A stretch of DNA of 64,000 bases. It comes from Mixophyes australis (Eukaryota; Chordata; Amphibia; Anura; Limnodynastidae). The notes beneath the pieces were generated by a model. The model was not told the origin of the DNA. It saw only the letters and a program-made list of their open reading frames with translations, and searched no databases. The position numbers and the translations under genes were made by a program. The stretch is taken from assembly GCA_036250195.1 (NCBI GenBank), contig JAVHZZ010000001.1, positions 392,658,783-392,722,782 on the forward strand. The letters run 5' to 3'. Of the stretch, positions 59,961-64,000 are shown one piece after another; the stretch's first letter is position 1, and every line of letters starts with the position of its first letter.

Positions 59961-62830
59961 TTTTTTTTTAACTCTTTATTTTCAAACCGTATCATAATCA
60001 TAATACAAAAAGAATAAAAGAGCAGTCCAGTGACAAAATATAAGAACTGAAACATGAAAGGTACACATAGTAAAGGAACAATCTTACATATTCTAAGTCT
60101 AGAGATGACAGAATGGGCGACCAGAAGTGTGAGTAGTAAGAAGAATCATCGAACTGTAGTGGGGTTTAAGTTTTGTGTGGAGGGGTCTTAGGTTGAGGGG
60201 TAGGGGAGGGAAGGGGGGAGGGGGTATAGGAAAAGTACCTTAATCAGGCATTACCAGGAATTGGAGAGCGGTGGGTGTAGAACTTTGGTGTCCATACCTC
60301 TTGGCATTTAGGCATATTATTGTTTAGAAGAACAGTAATGTATTCCAAAAATGAGATGTACCATATATCATTAAGCAGCTCAGACCTTGAGAAGGGGGTG
60401 GGTTGTTTCCAGGATCGATCAATGAGTAATTTAGAGGCCTGGCATATGTGTGCAAGTAAGCGATTGGTGGGTTTGCTAAGACCAGGAGTTGGTTGGTTGA
60501 GTAAGATGGCTAGGGGTTCTTTGGGGACCCATACTCCAGGGACCTGGTAAACTACATCCAGGGTGAGGTACAAGAAGTCATGGATTCATGGATTATTGGA
60601 CAGTCTCACCAGATGTGGAGGAAAGTGCCTTTAGCTTCACAAAGTCGCCAGCAGTGGTCAGTCACCAGAGGATACATTCGGTGGAGTCTGCCTGGGACCA
60701 TATACCAATGAGCATAGATCTTGTAGCAATTTTCTTGGATACCAGTGTTAATGGAGTTAGCTGTTTGGGTACAAATGACAGACTATTCCTTGCTGTTCAA
60801 GGTGATCCCAAAGTCACGTTCCTATGCCTCATGAGGTGTAAGAGGTTGGTCAAAGGTATCTATGAGATTTCCACCAATGGGGAAACTGTGTCTGAGTGAC
60901 CCAGGGTGAATAGCGCATGATTTCATATTTGTGTCAGAGACGAGGGGTAGGGGGCTAGGTCATGGCGTCGGTTAGCCAAATCCAATGTAGATAGTGTGAA
61001 AGAAATAGAGGGATATGTATAGCCCGAGGGAGGCCTATGGATCTTAGGAAGCCATGGCAGATGGTGTAAGGGTATGTCCTGGACTAGGGAATTTTCTATA
61101 TCTACTTGTTTTATTATGTCCCAGATTGATGTGCCACAAGATGATTTGGCTGAGATGGCTAAAGAGTAGTTATGTATTAGTGGGAGACCTAGGACCCCGG
61201 ATTCTTTGGGCTTAAAGAGTAGAGTTTTGCTTAGTCTAGGTTTCCGCCCTTCCCTTATAAATATAAATATAAGAGACGTGGAAGCACATTAATTTTTATA
61301 GCCTAGGTTCTCCCAACTCAGGAGATATACATTGGGTGCCATTTGGAAAGATCCCACTGAATGCATGCCAGTAACGGTGAATAATTTGAGTGATAGAGCC
61401 CAGAGTATTGTTTGGTGATGGCCACACCCAAATATTGAATGGAGTGAGGACGCCATTGGAATTTAAAATATAGTTGTAGGGTCTCCCGGGTCAAATGGCG
61501 GATATGAAGCGACATAGCTTGAGACTTGGTATCATTTATTTTGTACTCTGATAGGACCCCAAAGCATGACCGTTCCAGCATGAGGTCAGGGACCACCAGG
61601 TTTGTTAATGTTAAGAGCAAATCGTTGGCGAACAGGGATATCTTAAATTGTTTGGACCTAGGTGAACAATAGTTATATCAGGATTAAGACGAATTTTGGC
61701 CACTAGGGGTTCCATGCATAGGGCACAAAGAAGAGGGGATAACAGACAACCTTGTTGAGTGCCGTTACACAGTTGAATAGTACCGGAGACCTGGCCGTCG
61801 GTTATGGCCTGCAAGGTGGGGCTCGTGTACAGGGCATTTATAGCCTGTAAGAATTGTTTCGGAAAACTAAACGCCGTAAGTGCAGAAAACAGGAAGGCCA
61901 AGAAACCCTATCAAATGCCTGATCCACGACCAAGCCAAGCAAAACTGAGGGGAGTTTTTTTGTATTAATATAGTGAATTAGGTTGATAACTCTGCAGGTG
62001 TTATCAGGGGCCTGCCTGTTGGGGATAAACCCCATCTGGTCAGGGTCTATGAGCTCAGTCAGGACTCATTCAAATTTTGGCAAAGAGTTTGATGTCTGTG
62101 TTAAGAAGTGATATGGACGAAAATTGGCGCAAAAGGTGTGATTTTTTTTTTACCTGGTTTAGGTATAACAAGGATTGTTTATGAGGTAGAGTCCAGGTAA
62201 GTAAGGTAAGTAAGTTTGGGGACCAATTTGGTTACAAACGTTTTATGGTAAGACATGGGAAGTCCATCAGGCCCTTGAGTTTTTGAAGGTTTCCCGGAGC
62301 TGAGGGCAAATTTAGCTTCTTCTTTGTAGATGTCCTTGCACGCCCCACAGCCCTCGCCATACTTAGGCGGGGTAATTCACAAGATTGCAAGTAGGCGTTA
62401 GTATTGGAACTGTGCAAGGTAATATATCTCAGGGGTGGGAGATTGTAAAAAGCTTCATAGAAGGAACGGAAGGCTTTAATGATTAATCGAGAGTCATAGG
62501 ACAGGTAGCCATGGGGACTTGAATTACATTAATTGTCTGTGAAGCATGTTTGGCTTTAAGGCTATTTGCCAGGAGTCAGCCTTAATGCTCTTCGCATAAA
62601 ACCTCTGTTCCAGCCAACGAAGGCTCTTTTCTGTTTTTTCAGCTAAAAGGTGGTTAAGTTAGCCCCGTAATTATGTAAGGCAGGTGAGGGTGGATGTGGA
62701 GTGTGTGCGTTTGTGCTATGTTTGTGCTATAATTTGAGAGGAGAGCAAATCCATCTGCTCCATCATTTGTTTCTTGCGGGTGGCTACCTCTCCTGCAAGA
62801 ATGGCGCCATCACCATCTTGGTCTCAAGCC
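59961..62830 (-). pseudogene. Broken L1-type LINE ORF2
   Basis: The minus strand reads L1 ORF2 pieces from high to low coordinates. A linker (VATRKKQMMEQMDLL near 62760, SLRWLEQRFYAKSIKADSW near 62590) comes first. MGFIPNRQAPDNTCRVINLI follows near 62000, then AFDRVSW, and TQQGCLLSPLLCALCMEPL near 61740. The YADD box reads FAND (61621-61632). FQWRPHSIQYLGVAITK lies near 61440, and a C-terminal part around 60250-60570 (GLSKPTNRLLAHICQASKLL). The 3' end has AATAAA (complement at 59975-59980) and an A-run at 59961-59969. Several frameshifts, a gap after the YLGVA block and the lost catalytic Asp make it inactive. The 5' limit is approximate. Confidence 0.88.
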
Positions 62831-63074
62831 AAATTCTCTCTCTCAACCTCAAGTCATTTCGAAGAAGACTTTGTGCCTTCAATTACATATATTGTTGTAT
62901 ATTGTTTTGTTTCTCTTCTGGCTTTCTCTTACAGGTTCTTCTAATCTCCACAATTCAAGTTGATGTAATTATGAAACCAATGCCATCTCCTTCAAGATTT
63001 CAGATATGAAACGTCTCCTTTTTACAGTAAACGCTAAATACTCATATTGATCTTATTCCTGTAATCATTCTCAG

Positions 63075-63118
63075 TAGTTTAACGTTACATATTATGCCTA
63101 ATATGTAACGTTAAACTA
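63075..63118. repeat. Perfect 20-bp inverted repeat
   Basis: TAGTTTAACGTTACATATTA at 63075-63094 is followed by the 4-nt loop TGCC and the exact complement at 63099-63118. It lies between two L1 remnants. The function is unknown; it could be a minimal MITE or joined element ends. Confidence 0.9.
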
Positions 63119-63224
63119 AAGGAACTTTTATACTCGGTTTGACTTGGGTCCTGCACCTAATTCGCTAATTAGACGGTTGTTCACTTTCCCTAACTAGTCG
63201 AATGTACTGTTTTAAAAATTTACA

Positions 63225-64000
63225 TTAGTACAACTATCCTCCAGCATCTATAAGATTGCGCTCTACGCAGATGATATCCTCCTTACTATTACTAATCCTC
63301 TAACATCGTTACCAAACCTATTTCAGGAGCTCGATAATTTTTCTATAGTCTCGAACTTTAAGGTCAACACGGCCAAGACGGATATTCTGGATCTCAATAT
63401 CCCACTGCAGTTGAAGCAGCTTCTGGAGCTAAATTTTCCATTTCACTGGAATTCCGATAGTATCAAATATCTGGGTATAGCAATTACTAGAAAGGTAGAA
63501 GACTTCTACCAAGCAAACTACCCCCAATTGATAGCATGCCTTAAAAAATACATGATTTCTTGGGACAAGCTGATAATATCTTGGGTGGGCCGGATTACAT
63601 CAATGAAGATGAATTTGCTCCCCAGGCTGCTTTACCTTTTCCATACCCTCCCCATCAAAGATCGTCCCTCTACTTTTAAAATGCTGCAAACTTCTATCAT
63701 GCGCTTCATTTGGTCAAATAAGAGATCCAGGATCTGTTCTGCTCGTATCCTACAACGCTCTCCCATGGCAGGTGGCCTCGGCATACCCAATCTTCGCAAT
63801 TATTACTATGCGGCACGTTTAGCTCAATGTGTCCAGTGGCACTCCCCGCCTGGGACCAGGGTCTGGGTTGATATAGAATCAGATCTATTAGGAGGCTCAC
63901 CGATTTGTTCTATCCTCTGGCTTTCAGCCGCACAGCGCCTAGCCCTCTCTCAAACTCACCTAGTAATAGCCCTCTCTCTTTCAATCTGGTCTCGGTGTAG
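63225..64000 (+). pseudogene. L1-type LINE ORF2 fragment, open to window end
   Basis: From about 63231 one plus-strand frame runs without a stop to 64000, some 256 codons. It includes KIALYADDILL with an intact YADD box (near 63255-63285), NFPFHWNSDSIKYLGIAITR (~63435), SWVGRITSMKMNLLPRLLYL (~63583), MRFIWSNKRSR (~63700) and GGLGIPNLRNYYYAARLAQC (~63772). The N-terminal endonuclease and first half of the RT are missing, so it is 5'-truncated. It is much less decayed than the other two L1 copies, which suggests a younger insertion. The 3' end lies outside the window. Confidence 0.88.

Overview
This is vertebrate nuclear DNA and almost certainly from a frog (Anura). It is AT-rich and dominated by introns and transposon debris. 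The repeat mix supports this: DANA/V-SINE-like SINEs whose tails resemble L2-type LINEs, old L2 and L1 LINEs, Tc1/mariner copies, and many short hAT- and Harbinger-type MITEs. Nothing suggests prokaryotic or organellar DNA. The species cannot be named from the sequence.

One protein-coding gene is supported: the 5' part of TTC29, an axonemal tetratricopeptide-repeat protein, on the minus strand. A probable non-coding first exon ends at 40992, beside an RFX X-box-like motif (41039-41053) and several CCAAT boxes. Exon 2 (36157-36272) holds the start codon, followed by exon 3 (26094-26177) and exon 4 (10888-11111). All junctions have GT/AG sites and the reading phases fit (2, 2, 1), giving 139 N-terminal residues. 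Introns are about 4.7, 10.0 and 15.0 kb. The remaining exons lie beyond position 1, so 1-10887 is intron 4.

Layout: 1-10.9 kb is intron 4, with a nearly full-length dead L2 LINE (1566-4470), a minisatellite and two 3' retroposon tails. 11.1-26.1 kb is intron 3, with a probable solo LTR, an L2 fragment, a SINE and several MITEs. 26.2-36.2 kb is intron 2, with a SINE, a degenerate 2-kb tandem array split by a fold-back MITE, and a broken L1. 36.3-41 kb is intron 1, with MITEs, a SINE and a dead Tc1-like copy. 41-64 kb is upstream flank. It holds a cluster of related MITEs, a 3.8-kb non-autonomous hAT element swollen by a large minisatellite (47904-51696), another Tc1 copy (55294-56512) and two L1 remnants facing opposite ways.

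I found no clearly new biological system. The points most worth a second look are the cilia-type promoter of TTC29, the almost identical 201-bp direct repeats on either side of that promoter, the hAT element that carries a satellite, two long near-perfect hairpins, and one possible unassigned exon at 56844-56953. All family assignments come from reading motifs by eye. No alignment or database search was possible.
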